A stretch of DNA of 64,000 nucleotides, from the NCBI RefSeq assembly GCF_026341515.1, contig NZ_JAPEOK010000001.1, forward strand, positions 2,108,001-2,172,000, in the 5' to 3' direction. A program made the position numbers and the translations under genes. A model generated the notes under the pieces. The model was not told the origin of the DNA. It saw only the letters and a list, made by a program, of their open reading frames with translations, and made no database searches. The first letter of the stretch is position 1. The number at the start of each line of letters is the position of its first letter. This document shows, piece by piece, positions 8,694-16,572 of the stretch. This DNA comes from Streptomyces sp. NBC_00878. Its GTDB lineage: Bacteria > Actinomycetota > Actinomycetes > Streptomycetales > Streptomycetaceae.

Positions 8694-9219
8694 CGGGGCG
8701 GTTCCCGGACCGGGCGAGCCCGGATCGTCCGCGGCGACTCTCCCCGAAGGAGGACGCCGACGGCTTCTGCCGCCGTCCCGCGCGGTGCGCCGGCTCCCTG
8801 CCTGCGCACTCGCGCTGGGAGCCACCATCGCGTTGCCCCATGCCGACGAACCGGGCGAAGGCAGTCCTGTCAGGGTCGCGACCGGCCGAGTCTGTCTCTC
8901 CACGCTCACGTCCGAGCTGGAACTCTCCTGCGGGACCTACGGGTTCGGGGATCTCCGCCATGTCTGCCGGACGGACGCCACCAGCGTCCGGTGCGCGCGG
9001 ACCAGCGCGGTGACCGTGCGCAACACCGGATACTCCGTCGTGTACGTCACCGCCATCAGCGGGCCCCGGCAGGGTGTCCGGGAGCAAGGGAAGGACCAGA
9101 CGCTCGCTCCGAAACAGTCGGCCACCCTCAGCCCCGGAGCGGCAAGGATCCTCTTCGACATCACCATGCGCCGTACGGGAGATGCGCCCGGCCGCATTGA
9201 AGTGACCCACGTGAAGTGA
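8686..9219 (+). CDS. Small exported hypothetical protein coupled to the ligase
   Basis: A 177-residue protein starting at an ATG eight bases inside the 3' end of the ligase gene. After a basic N-terminal region comes one hydrophobic stretch (PACALALGATIALPHA, about residues 37-52), which fits a signal peptide or anchor. The mature part has four Cys residues (VCLST, LSCGT, HVCRT, VRCAR) that could form two disulfides. Its beta-rich sequence (TVRNTGYSVVYVTAISG, then ATLSPGAARILFDITM) resembles an immunoglobulin-like sandwich. No family is recognised. The tight overlap suggests a shared role with the ligase at or outside the membrane (inference). Confidence 0.7.
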   Translation: MADGAVPGPGEPGSSAATLPEGGRRRLLPPSRAVRRLPACALALGATIALPHADEPGEGSPVRVATGRVCLSTLTSELELSCGTYGFGDLRHVCRTDATSVRCARTSAVTVRNTGYSVVYVTAISGPRQGVREQGKDQTLAPKQSATLSPGAARILFDITMRRTGDAPGRIEVTHVK

Positions 9220-9304
9220 CCTGACCTGGCGACCTGGCGACCTGGCCCAGTGGAGTGACGGGGAAGGGCCGGAGACGGGCCGGGAAGGGCCGGGGACGAG
9301 GCTC

Positions 9305-11698
9305 TCAGGCGTGCCGTACCGGCAGGTGGACCACGTTCTTCCGGCCGGCAGCGGCCCCGCCCGGCTCCGCCCCGACGGCCACGCGCAGCACCGCTTCTCT
9401 CCCGCTGTCCGGTGCCCGTTCCGCGTCCGCACGGCTCGCGAGGGCACGGGAGAGCCACTCACCGGCCTTGTCCACCTCGTTCCGTTCGAGGCACGCGTAT
9501 CCGGCTCTCAGGGCGGCGTGGGAGAGATCGTGCTCGTCGACGAGCGGCCCGGCGGCGACGGCATGCTCGGCGACGCATTCGACACTGCTGCCGGGGCGGG
9601 CAACCAGCTCCTGATACGCCGCCGCGTGCAACTCGCAGCTGCGCGCACGGCTCAGGCCCGCGTCCAGCACCGCCCGGACCAGCCCGCAGGAGAAGCGGTA
9701 CGCGCCGGACGACCGTGGCGTACCGCCCGCGGACCACACCACAAGCCCGGACTCGGCGGCGACGTCCAGGCCGGAGAGTACGGCCTCCCTCGGGAGCGAG
9801 GCCATCGCCGCCAGCACCGGCACGTCCAGCTCGTCCCCGGTGACGGCGGCGATCTCCAGAAGCCGCCGCACCTCGGGAGCGAGGGCCCGCAGCCGGGCCT
9901 GGACGACTGACGTCACGGAGGCCGGGATCGTGTGATCCGGACCCGTCCGGTGGCCGGCGGACAGGCGCAGGAGTTCGGCGAGGAAGAACGCGTTGCCGCC
10001 CGTCAGTTGATGCAGCGCGGCCGCTTCCGACCGCAGATCGTCAACGGCGACGCCTGCACCGTCACCGAGCCCGCCACCGCCACCGGAACCGGCACCAGCA
10101 CCAGCACCAGCACCAGCGTTCGAGCGAAGTACCCCGGCGATGTCCTCAAGGGTCAGCGGCTGGAGTTCGAAGCGTTCCGCCTCGCACCGGGCGAGAACCG
10201 CGAGAAGGTCCTCGGTGCCGGGTTCATCGCCGGCATCGACAGCGCACACGACCAGCAATGGCGCGTCCCGTACCACCGCGGCACACGTGGCAAGTTCGTT
10301 CATCACCGCCGGGGTGGCGCCCTGGACATCGTCGATGAGGCAGAGCACGGGCCGCTTGCCCCCGGCCTCGCTCGCGTCCGGCTCGTCCTGTCCGATCCCC
10401 AGCGGATTCCCGAGTTCACCCTCGTACGCGCCAAGTCCCCCCAGGGTCCTGTTGACCGCGGTTCCCCCGGCCAGGCGGACGGCCTGGGACTTCTTCGGAT
10501 GGCGGACCCAGCGCACGCTGAACCCGTGCTGTTCGGCCTCGGCGCCGAGCACTTCCAGGAGACGGGTCTTGCCGGTACCCGCTCCTCCCGATACCACGGC
10601 CCACCGGGTACGGCCGACGCGTGCGGCGGACAGCAGTTCGGTCAGCCGGGACAGTTCGGCCTCGCGTCCGGCCAGCGCTGCCCGTCCCGGGAGAGGGGTC
10701 TCGCGCGTCACGTCGGGGGCCTGGGCCGGAGCGACAGGCGCGCTCGTCCGCGCGGCGGGATGCGACGCGGCGGGAAGCGACGCGGCGGGAAGCGACGCGG
10801 CGGGAAGCGACGCGGCGGGATGCAGCGCGGGAGTGTCATGGCGGAGGATCGCCCTGTGCACCCGTTGCAGTGCCAGCCCCGGGTCGGTGCCCAGATCCTC
10901 CGCGAGCAGGCGGCGGACGTCGTCGAAGCGGCGCAGCGCCTCACCCGCACGTCCTGTCAGGTAGAGGCCACGGAGCAGTACGGCCCAGGAAGCCTCGCGG
11001 AGTGGATTGCTGTTGACGATCTCCTCGGCGACCGCGATGGACCGCGTGACCTCGCCGTCCTCCAGCAGCAGACCGGCCTGAAGTTCCCTGGCCGACCATC
11101 GAAGTTCCGAGAGCCGGTTCGTCTCGCGCTCCGCGAAGAGTTTTCCGTCCGCGTCCTCGTACGGCCTGCCGCGCCACAGAGCGAGGGCCTGCTCCACCTC
11201 CGCACGGGCCTCGGCCCACTTCTTCTCCCTCACCAGTCCGTGCGCGTTCTGGACGGCGTCCTCGAACCGCCCGGCGTCGCGCTGCTCGCGCGTGGCGTGC
11301 AGCGCGTAGCCCCCCGAGGTGTGGGTGAGCATGCCGGTGCCGGCGTCCCGGGAGTCGCCCAGCGCGGAGCGAAGCCTGCTGACGTGAGCGCGCAAGGAGG
11401 ACAGGGCCGCGCTCGGCGGCCGTCCGTTCCACAGGTCTTCGCAGAGCCGCTCGACCGATACCGGCCAGCCGTCCTCGGCGAGCAGACGCAGAAGAAGTAC
11501 CCGCCGTTGCGGCGGTCCGAGGTCCACCGGGCCCGCGGGGCCGGTGACTTCCAGCGCGCCCAGCACGCCGAAGGACCATGCCCGGGAAGGCCGGGGAGGC
11601 GCGGCCGTCCCCTGCTCGGACACCTGCCGGCCGAATGCCCGCTGCCAACTACCCCCCGCAGCGGTACGTTCTTGCCCCCCCGGACAGCTCGTGGTCAT
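9305..11698 (-). CDS. SARP/AfsR-type regulator with BTAD and ATPase domains
   Basis: A 797-residue regulator. An OmpR-like winged helix (about residues 43-130: FGVLGALEVTGPAGPVDLG, RRVLLLRLLAEDGWPV) is followed by a bacterial transcriptional activation domain (about 135-280). A linker (about 285-330) follows, then an AAA-type ATPase with P-loop SGGAGTGKTR and Walker B-like VLCLIDDVQG. A C-terminal helical part closes it. SARPs activate antibiotic and specialised-metabolism genes; large ATPase-containing forms act as pleiotropic regulators like AfsR. The linker and the ATPase domain carry DNA-level repeat expansions (see repeats at 10068-10115 and 10758-10825). AGGAG precedes the ATG at 11698. 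It is shorter than AfsR and lacks an evident full TPR region. It is divergent from an orphan ketosynthase, a candidate target. Confidence 0.88.
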   Translation of the reverse strand: MTTSCPGGQERTAAGGSWQRAFGRQVSEQGTAAPPRPSRAWSFGVLGALEVTGPAGPVDLGPPQRRVLLLRLLAEDGWPVSVERLCEDLWNGRPPSAALSSLRAHVSRLRSALGDSRDAGTGMLTHTSGGYALHATREQRDAGRFEDAVQNAHGLVREKKWAEARAEVEQALALWRGRPYEDADGKLFAERETNRLSELRWSARELQAGLLLEDGEVTRSIAVAEEIVNSNPLREASWAVLLRGLYLTGRAGEALRRFDDVRRLLAEDLGTDPGLALQRVHRAILRHDTPALHPAASLPAASLPAASLPAASHPAARTSAPVAPAQAPDVTRETPLPGRAALAGREAELSRLTELLSAARVGRTRWAVVSGGAGTGKTRLLEVLGAEAEQHGFSVRWVRHPKKSQAVRLAGGTAVNRTLGGLGAYEGELGNPLGIGQDEPDASEAGGKRPVLCLIDDVQGATPAVMNELATCAAVVRDAPLLVVCAVDAGDEPGTEDLLAVLARCEAERFELQPLTLEDIAGVLRSNAGAGAGAGAGSGGGGGLGDGAGVAVDDLRSEAAALHQLTGGNAFFLAELLRLSAGHRTGPDHTIPASVTSVVQARLRALAPEVRRLLEIAAVTGDELDVPVLAAMASLPREAVLSGLDVAAESGLVVWSAGGTPRSSGAYRFSCGLVRAVLDAGLSRARSCELHAAAYQELVARPGSSVECVAEHAVAAGPLVDEHDLSHAALRAGYACLERNEVDKAGEWLSRALASRADAERAPDSGREAVLRVAVGAEPGGAAAGRKNVVHLPVRHA
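10068..10115. repeat. 6-nt tandem repeat inside the SARP gene
   Basis: A run of GGCACC/AGCACC-type hexamers encodes alternating Gly-Ala residues followed by a Gly-rich stretch in the ATPase half of the regulator. The unit keeps the reading frame. Confidence 0.7.
10758..10825. repeat. 15-nt tandem repeat inside the SARP gene
   Basis: About four and a half copies of a 15-nt unit (GCGACGCGGCGGGAA) encode repeated AASLP pentapeptides in the linker between the activation and ATPase domains. The copies are nearly identical, which indicates recent expansion, and the frame is preserved. Confidence 0.85.
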
Positions 11699-12028
11699 CT
11701 GAAGTACTCCTGTCTCACGTGGCGCCTACCGCACACGCTGCCGCAGATGACTGCCCACCTAGAAGTCCAGTCGCATGCTCACTACTGCTCAACGTCTCTC
11801 CAATTAATCGTCGACAACCGTCGCTGAGCGGCGCTTTCACCGACGAGGCCCTCGTCCGCGGGCACTCCGCCGGGACCGAGCTGCGGCTTGTGACGCACAG
11901 CGATGAACTACACACGGACTTTGATCGTTATAAGCACGGCGGGCGGTGTGACTGAACGGCTGCACCGTGTCTGCCGTCTCTCATCCAGACCAGAGTCATG
12001 CCGGCCGCAGCCATGGAGTAACGCATCC
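11699..12028. other. Divergent intergenic region between SARP and ketosynthase (330 bp)
   Basis: The middle of this gap is unusually AT-rich for the window (CCAATTAATCGTCGAC at about 11799; GATCGTTATAAG near 11923). It must hold both promoters. I see no SARP-type heptamer repeat that I would defend and no further gene. Confidence 0.45.
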
Positions 12029-13384
12029 GTGAATCTCACCTCATCCCTCCGCTCCGTTGTCGTCACCGGTGTCGGTGCGACCACCCCGCTGGGCGGGAAC
12101 GCCGCGTCGACCTGGGAAGCGCTGCTCGCCGGCCGTTCCGGAGCAACCGTCCTGCAGCAGGACTGGGCTGCCGAGTTGGCCGTACGTATCGCCGCGCCCG
12201 CCGCCGTTGACCCCTCCGGCGTGCTTCCCGCGCATGTGGCGCGCCGGCTGGACCGGGCGGCGCAGTTCGCGCTGATAGCGGCACGGGAGGCATGGGCGGA
12301 CGCGGGTTTCACCGGCAAGGCCGGCACATCCGTCGAATTCGATGAATCCAATGAATCTGACCGATCTGACGGATCTGACGGATCTGACGGATCCGGCGTG
12401 CCGTCCGGCGGCACGGCCCCCGCCGACCCCTATCGCGTCGGCGCGGTCGTCGGCACCGGCGTCGGTGGCGTGTCGACCCTGCTCAACCAGTACGACGTGT
12501 TGCACGAACGAGGGGCGCGCAAGGTGTCCCCCCTCACGGTGCCGATGCTCATGCCGAACAGTTCCGCCGCCCATGTCGGTATGGAGGTGGACGCGCGGGC
12601 CGGCGTCCACACGCTGGTCAGCGCCTGCGCTTCCGGTTCGGAGGCCATCGGCTACGCGATCGACATGATCAGGACCGGCCGCGCCGATGTGGTGGTCGCG
12701 GGTGGAACCGAAGCGGTCATCGTTCCCCTGAACCTCGCGGCGTTCGGCAACATGATGGCGATGTCGAAACGGAACGACGATCCGCAGGGCGCCTCACGCC
12801 CGTACGACAAGGGCCGTGACGGCTTCGTTCTCGGGGAGGGCGCCGGCATCGTGGTGCTGGAGTCGGCCGAGCATGCCGCCCGCCGGGGCGCGAGGGTGTA
12901 CTGCGACGCGGTCGGGCAGGGGCTGTCCGCCGACAGTTACCACATCGCCCAGCCGGAGCCGACGGGCCGCGGTGTCGCGGCGGCGCTGGAGCAGTTGCTG
13001 GCCACGACCGACATCAGGCCCGCCGAGATCGCGCACCTCAATGCGCACGCCACGTCGACTCCGCAGGGCGACATCACCGAACTCAAGGCTCTGGAGAAGG
13101 TGTTGGGCGACGACATCGGTCATGTCGCGATATCCGCCACCAAGTCGATGACCGGTCATCTCCTGGGCGGCGCGGGCGGTATCGAGACCGTCGCCACGGT
13201 GCTGGCCCTGCACCACCGGACGGCGCCCCCGACCATCAACGTCACCGACCTCGACGACGAGGTCGACCCCTCCCTGATCTCCGCCAGCCCGCGCCCTCTC
13301 CCGGAGGGCCCCGTCGTCGCCCTCAACAACTCCTTCGGCTTCGGCGGCCACAACGTGGTCCTCGGCTTCCGCGTCAACGACTGA
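12029..13384 (+). CDS. Beta-ketoacyl-ACP synthase (KAS II type), orphan
   Basis: A 451-residue thiolase-fold condensing enzyme. Catalytic residues are all present: Cys in SACASGS (about 199), His in NAHATSTPQGD (about 339), Lys in SATKSMTGH (about 372) and the nearby His. FGFGGHN lies at the C-terminus. It should extend acyl-ACP chains with malonyl-ACP. No ACP, ketoreductase or acyltransferase gene adjoins it, so it is not the housekeeping fab operon. An insert of about 35 residues after AWADAGFTG, rich in Ser/Asp and encoded partly by a 9-nt DNA repeat, precedes DPYRVGAVVGTG. The GTG start at 12029 follows a GGAG about 15 bases upstream. The divergent SARP gene may control it (inference). 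Confidence 0.88.
   Translation: MNLTSSLRSVVVTGVGATTPLGGNAASTWEALLAGRSGATVLQQDWAAELAVRIAAPAAVDPSGVLPAHVARRLDRAAQFALIAAREAWADAGFTGKAGTSVEFDESNESDRSDGSDGSDGSGVPSGGTAPADPYRVGAVVGTGVGGVSTLLNQYDVLHERGARKVSPLTVPMLMPNSSAAHVGMEVDARAGVHTLVSACASGSEAIGYAIDMIRTGRADVVVAGGTEAVIVPLNLAAFGNMMAMSKRNDDPQGASRPYDKGRDGFVLGEGAGIVVLESAEHAARRGARVYCDAVGQGLSADSYHIAQPEPTGRGVAAALEQLLATTDIRPAEIAHLNAHATSTPQGDITELKALEKVLGDDIGHVAISATKSMTGHLLGGAGGIETVATVLALHHRTAPPTINVTDLDDEVDPSLISASPRPLPEGPVVALNNSFGFGGHNVVLGFRVND
12347..12396. repeat. 9-nt tandem repeat inside the ketosynthase
   Basis: Successive GATCTGACG units (preceded by diverged GAATCTGAC/GAATCCAAT forms) encode Ser-Asp-Gly triplets in a surface insert of the enzyme. The unit is three codons, so copy-number changes would not shift the frame. 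Confidence 0.85.
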
Positions 13385-13399
13385 CCCGAACGGTGAGAC

Positions 13400-13453
13400 G
13401 AGCCCGCGCTTCGGGCCTGCGGGCGATGCCCTCAGCACGGCTCGCGCGGGCTC
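13400..13453. terminator. Possible terminator between convergent genes
   Basis: GAGCCCGCGC (13400-13409) pairs with GCGCGGGCTC (13444-13453) across a 34-nt interior that can itself pair partly. It lies between the convergent ketosynthase and TmrB-like genes. Confidence 0.45.
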
Positions 13454-13459
13454 TTCCGC

Positions 13460-14023
13460 CTACCCCTTCGGGCGGGCACCGACGCGGGCGAGCACGCTGT
13501 CGGCCAGTTCCTGCGGGGTCAGTTCGCCGTCCAGGAACACGGTGTCGCCGGGCAGGGTGTCGACCGCGGCCGTGCACCGCTCGATCCTGTCCTTGCACCA
13601 CTGCCGGACCCGCTCGTCCTTGGCGGGATCACCGGGGGTGAAGCTCCGTCCGTCGATCCGCCTCACCAGGACCTCCGGTGAGACCTTGAGGAAGAAGTGG
13701 TGGGCGACGACGCCCGCGTCCTTCAGCGCCCCGAAGATCTCGCCGACATACCCGGGGTTGACCAGCGTCATGGGGACCAGGACGGGGCGTTGGTACTCCT
13801 GCACCAGACCCACGGCCATTTCCGCGACCTGCCGCCGCCACAATCTCAGGTCCTGGAAGTCGCCGGTCGGTACCTCGACGATCTCGCGCAACACATACCC
13901 GACCATCTCCGGGTCGTAGACCAGCGCCTCGGGCCAACGCGGACGCAGTTCATCCACCAGCGTGCTCTTCCCGCTGCCGAACGCGCCGTTCACCCAGACG
14001 ATCACACGCTTCTCCCACCTCAT
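13460..14023 (-). CDS. TmrB-like P-loop ATPase
   Basis: A 187-residue P-loop protein that resembles Bacillus TmrB, the ATP-binding tunicamycin-resistance protein. Shared features are the early IVWVNGAFGSGKST Walker A, then YDPEMVGYVLR, VPMTLVNPGYVGEI and HHFFLKVS, in the same order and spacing as I recall for TmrB. TmrB is thought to act by binding tunicamycin rather than modifying it; whether this protein does is unknown, and it could be a nucleoside-kinase-like enzyme. I prefer the ATG at 14023, because the Walker strand starts five residues later; a GTG at 14050 is possible. It is convergent with the ketosynthase and on the same strand as the degenerate ligase, whose stop lies 53 bp upstream. 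Confidence 0.8.
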   Translation of the reverse strand: MRWEKRVIVWVNGAFGSGKSTLVDELRPRWPEALVYDPEMVGYVLREIVEVPTGDFQDLRLWRRQVAEMAVGLVQEYQRPVLVPMTLVNPGYVGEIFGALKDAGVVAHHFFLKVSPEVLVRRIDGRSFTPGDPAKDERVRQWCKDRIERCTAAVDTLPGDTVFLDGELTPQELADSVLARVGARPKG

Positions 14024-14076
14024 CGTCAGCGGCCCGCGTCCTGGGCTCACACTGCCAGTTCACCGCGGTGAGGGTC

Positions 14077-15681
14077 TCACGTCATGACCACCGGCAGGGT
14101 TCCATTGGCGTACTGCTCGCGAAGCGACCTCTTGTCGTACGTACCGGTCGGGGTCATGTCGATGGCAGGAAGGAAAACCCAGCGTTCAGGCACTTGCCAG
14201 CGCGTGACCCGGTCGCTCAGGAAGCCCTTCAGTTCCGACGCGTCGACCGGGCCCTCCGCGAAGACCACACAGGCCATGGGCCGTTCACCCCATTTGTCGT
14301 CGGGCACTGCGATGACGCATGCCGCGAGAACGGCGGGATGCTCGGTGAGGTAGTCCTCCAACTCGACCGAAGATATCCACTCGTCTCCGCACTTGATGAT
14401 GTCCTGCACGCGGTCGTTCAGGGGGACTTGGTCGTTCAGGGGGACTTGGTCCTCCGAGGGGAGACAGTCGTCCAGGGAGAGACGGTCTTCCGGGGGGAGA
14501 CGGTCTTCCGGGGAGATCCGTCCGACGTCCTCCGCGTCACCGACCTGGAGTTCGCCCACCGGCCCGCCGTCCCAAGGCAGTTCGTCCCCCTGCTCGTCGA
14601 TCGACTCCGCCTCACTGCCGAGGAGCGCGGACTCGGTACTGCCGAGAGGTGAGGCCCCGGTCGTACCCCCGCCCCCGGTCAGCGTGATCCCGTGCCGCTC
14701 GGCGTAGGCGGTGATCATGGACTCCGGGGCCGCCGCTCCGCCGGTCACGATTTCGTTCACGCAGGAGATGTCGATCTCCGGATGGGCTTCCAGGTACCGG
14801 AACAGACTTCCCCACACAGAGGACACGCCCACGCCCTTGGTCGGGCGGACGTCCGCCATAAACGCGGCCAGCGGTTCCGGTGCGACAAAACGGTCCGGCA
14901 TGGCCAGCGAAGCACCGGTCAGAAACGCGGCGTAGGGCAGGCTCCAGGCCAGTGCGTGGAACTGGGGTACGACGGCCAGCACCAGGTCCTGGCGCGACAG
15001 GGCGAGGGCGTCCGAGAGGGAAGCCGTCATGGCGTGCAAGCAGATCGAACGGTGGCTGTGAACAGCGCCCTGGGGTTCGCCAGTGGACCCTGAGGGCCCT
15101 GACGGCCCTGAGGTGTAACACATCGCCGCCGCGGACCGTTCGTCCACGTCGGGCCATGGGTAGCTGTCCGACCCGCCGTGGAGCAACTCCTCGTAGGAGT
15201 GCGGCTGGACTCCCACCGCCTCCAGGGCCGAGAGGTCGGCTGGGCCGTTGACCACGACGTGTCGCACCGACCGGAGCCCGGACAGCAGCGGCACGAAGGC
15301 GGGCAGGAGGGAGTGGTCGACGATGACGACCTGGTCCTCGGCATGGTTGGCGATGTATGCGACCTGCTCCGGAAAGAGCTGGATATTCAGCGGGTGGATC
15401 ACCGCACCCATCGCCGGCACGGCCAGATACGCCTCCACATGGCGCTGGTTGTTCCACATGAAGGTGGCCACCCTGTCCCCCGCCCCCACCCCGATGGCCC
15501 GCAGGGCGCCGGCCAGCCGGGCGGCGTTGCGGCCAGTCTCCGCGTACGTGGTGATCGAGTGTCCCTCTTCCCCCGCCGTCACGATCGTGCTGGTCGCGAA
15601 GGCACGTGATCCGTGGTCCAGAAGCCGACGGATCTGAAGCCCTGTGTCCTGCGTGGTGGTGCTGCGCACTGGTCGCCCCAT
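14077..15681 (-). CDS. Degenerate acyl-CoA ligase-like protein (probable pseudoenzyme)
   Basis: A 534-residue ANL-superfamily protein of the medium/long-chain fatty acyl-CoA ligase type, recognisable from RVATFMWNNQRHVEAYLAVP and WGERPMACVVF. Its motifs are abnormal. The P-loop (family: YTSGTTGxPKG) is stretched by two extra Ser-Gly-Pro units and reads STGEPQG, with Lys replaced by Gln. The A5 motif (YGMTE) is replaced by a Gly-rich run. The hinge and ribose region (WxxTGD) is absent, and six 6-residue repeats lie there instead. The A10 lysine (family GKxDK) reads TGTYDKR, so it is Thr. The frame is open throughout and RVQDIIKCGDEWISS is still recognisable. It probably cannot adenylate. It is divergent from a TetR gene that shares its promoter region. 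Confidence 0.8.
   Translation of the reverse strand: MGRPVRSTTTQDTGLQIRRLLDHGSRAFATSTIVTAGEEGHSITTYAETGRNAARLAGALRAIGVGAGDRVATFMWNNQRHVEAYLAVPAMGAVIHPLNIQLFPEQVAYIANHAEDQVVIVDHSLLPAFVPLLSGLRSVRHVVVNGPADLSALEAVGVQPHSYEELLHGGSDSYPWPDVDERSAAAMCYTSGPSGPSGSTGEPQGAVHSHRSICLHAMTASLSDALALSRQDLVLAVVPQFHALAWSLPYAAFLTGASLAMPDRFVAPEPLAAFMADVRPTKGVGVSSVWGSLFRYLEAHPEIDISCVNEIVTGGAAAPESMITAYAERHGITLTGGGGTTGASPLGSTESALLGSEAESIDEQGDELPWDGGPVGELQVGDAEDVGRISPEDRLPPEDRLSLDDCLPSEDQVPLNDQVPLNDRVQDIIKCGDEWISSVELEDYLTEHPAVLAACVIAVPDDKWGERPMACVVFAEGPVDASELKGFLSDRVTRWQVPERWVFLPAIDMTPTGTYDKRSLREQYANGTLPVVMT
14412..14519. repeat. 18-nt minisatellite (six units) replacing the ligase hinge
   Basis: Six consecutive 18-nt units, e.g. 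GGTCGTTCAGGGGGACTT twice in a row (14412-14447), encode on the minus strand hexapeptides such as LPPEDR, LPSEDQ, VPLNDQ and VPLNDR. They occupy the position where acyl-CoA ligases carry the conserved TGD ribose-binding segment. Confidence 0.9.
15085..15111. repeat. 9-nt repeat (three units) in the ligase P-loop
   Basis: GGACCCTGA, GGGCCCTGA and CGGCCCTGA are three tandem copies. On the coding strand they read Ser-Gly-Pro, Ser-Gly-Pro, Ser-Gly-Ser, lengthening the ATP-binding P-loop by two units. Confidence 0.9.
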
Positions 15682-15837
15682 TCGAATGAACCCTGGATGG
15701 GTCCCTTGTGAGCAGCAACGACGGTGACGGCAGCCTGGTTCATAGGTGATCACCCGTACGGTTCTTCGCTCTGAACGAGCGGAAAGGGCCCGCCGACAAG
15801 CCGACCCGCCCACTCGATGGGGTTGACCCCGCCAGGT

Positions 15838-15857
15838 GTGAGTGGTTAAGTACTCAC
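15838..15857. promoter_or_regulatory. TetR operator, site 1 (tetR/ligase divergent promoter)
   Basis: GTGAGTGGTTAAGTACTCAC is an inverted repeat with 6-bp arms that abuts the ATG of the TetR gene at 15858. It replaces any ribosome-binding site, so the transcript may be leaderless. A closely matching site lies at 16503-16520 and a related palindrome at 16573-16590. Confidence 0.8.
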
Positions 15858-16424
15858 ATGAAATCGGAAGCCCGACGACAGCTCTCCACCGCCGAGGAGC
15901 GCCGCGAGACGGTGCTGCACACCGCGATCGGAGCCTTCGCGGCACGCGGCTACTTCGGCACCACCACCATCGACGTGGCGAAGGCCGCCGGCATCTCCCA
16001 GGCCTACGTCTACCGGCTCTTCCCGAACAAGGAGTCCCTGTTCGTCGCGGTCGTCGAACACTGCTTCGTCCGGGTCCGGCAGAGCCTGGAGCAGGGCGCG
16101 GCGTCCGCGACCGGCTCCTCGCCGGAGGTGGCGCTCGCCGCGATGGGTGACGCGTACGCCCGGCTGATCAGCGACAACAACCTTCTGCTCGTACAGATCC
16201 ACGCCCAGGCGGCGGCGGTTTCGGAGCCCTCGGTCCGGGATGCGGTGCGGACGGGGTACGCGCGTCTGGTGGAGTACGTACGCGGAGTCTCCGGCGGGAG
16301 CGAGCAGCAGATCCAGGAGTTCTTCAGGGTGGGCATGCTCTGCAATCTGGTGTCGTCCATCGGCGCCACCGAGGTGGACGCCCCATGGACGCGCACGCTC
16401 ACCGCGGGCATCCGGCACTACTGA
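15858..16424 (+). CDS. TetR-family transcriptional regulator
   Basis: A 188-residue TetR repressor. The N-terminal HTH (about residues 12-58) reads ERRETVLHTAIGAFAARGYFG, TTTIDVAKAAGISQAYVYRLFPNKESLF, the family hallmark. The C-terminal ligand domain contains DAVRTGYARLVEYVRGVSGG and FFRVGMLCNLV. An inverted repeat ends exactly at the start codon, so autorepression is likely. The same motif recurs upstream of the SRPBCC gene 200 bp downstream. It is divergent from the degenerate acyl-CoA ligase, so a fatty acid or acyl-CoA ligand is a reasonable inference, but nothing in the sequence proves it. Confidence 0.92.
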   Translation: MKSEARRQLSTAEERRETVLHTAIGAFAARGYFGTTTIDVAKAAGISQAYVYRLFPNKESLFVAVVEHCFVRVRQSLEQGAASATGSSPEVALAAMGDAYARLISDNNLLLVQIHAQAAAVSEPSVRDAVRTGYARLVEYVRGVSGGSEQQIQEFFRVGMLCNLVSSIGATEVDAPWTRTLTAGIRHY

Positions 16425-16502
16425 CAACGGGCACGCCACCGCCCTGCGCGCCGCACACCCCACTCTCGCGATCCGCAGGCGTCCCAACGACTGTCCCGAG
16501 AG

Positions 16503-16520
16503 TGAGCAATTAACCACTCA
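16503..16520. promoter_or_regulatory. TetR operator, site 2
   Basis: TGAGCAATTAACCACTCA. Its reverse complement, TGAGTGGTTAATTGCTCA, matches the site-1 core TGAGTGGTTAAGTACTCA at 16 of 18 positions. It lies 111 bp upstream of the SRPBCC start. Confidence 0.75.
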
Positions 16521-16572
16521 TTCACCCGCGCTTCGCGATGTCCCTGCGAGGCGGATTTCTCGGCCCATTCAA

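Noticed and set aside
9220..9304. A possible terminator or regulatory repeat between the exported protein and the SARP gene
   Set aside because: Only short direct repeats (ACCTGGCG, GGGAAGGGCCGG) are present, with no convincing stem-loop.
9932..11827. A 631-residue plus-strand frame opposite the SARP gene
   Set aside because: It has no domain, a repeat-driven composition (RRGGKRRGGK) and lies fully opposite a recognisable regulator.
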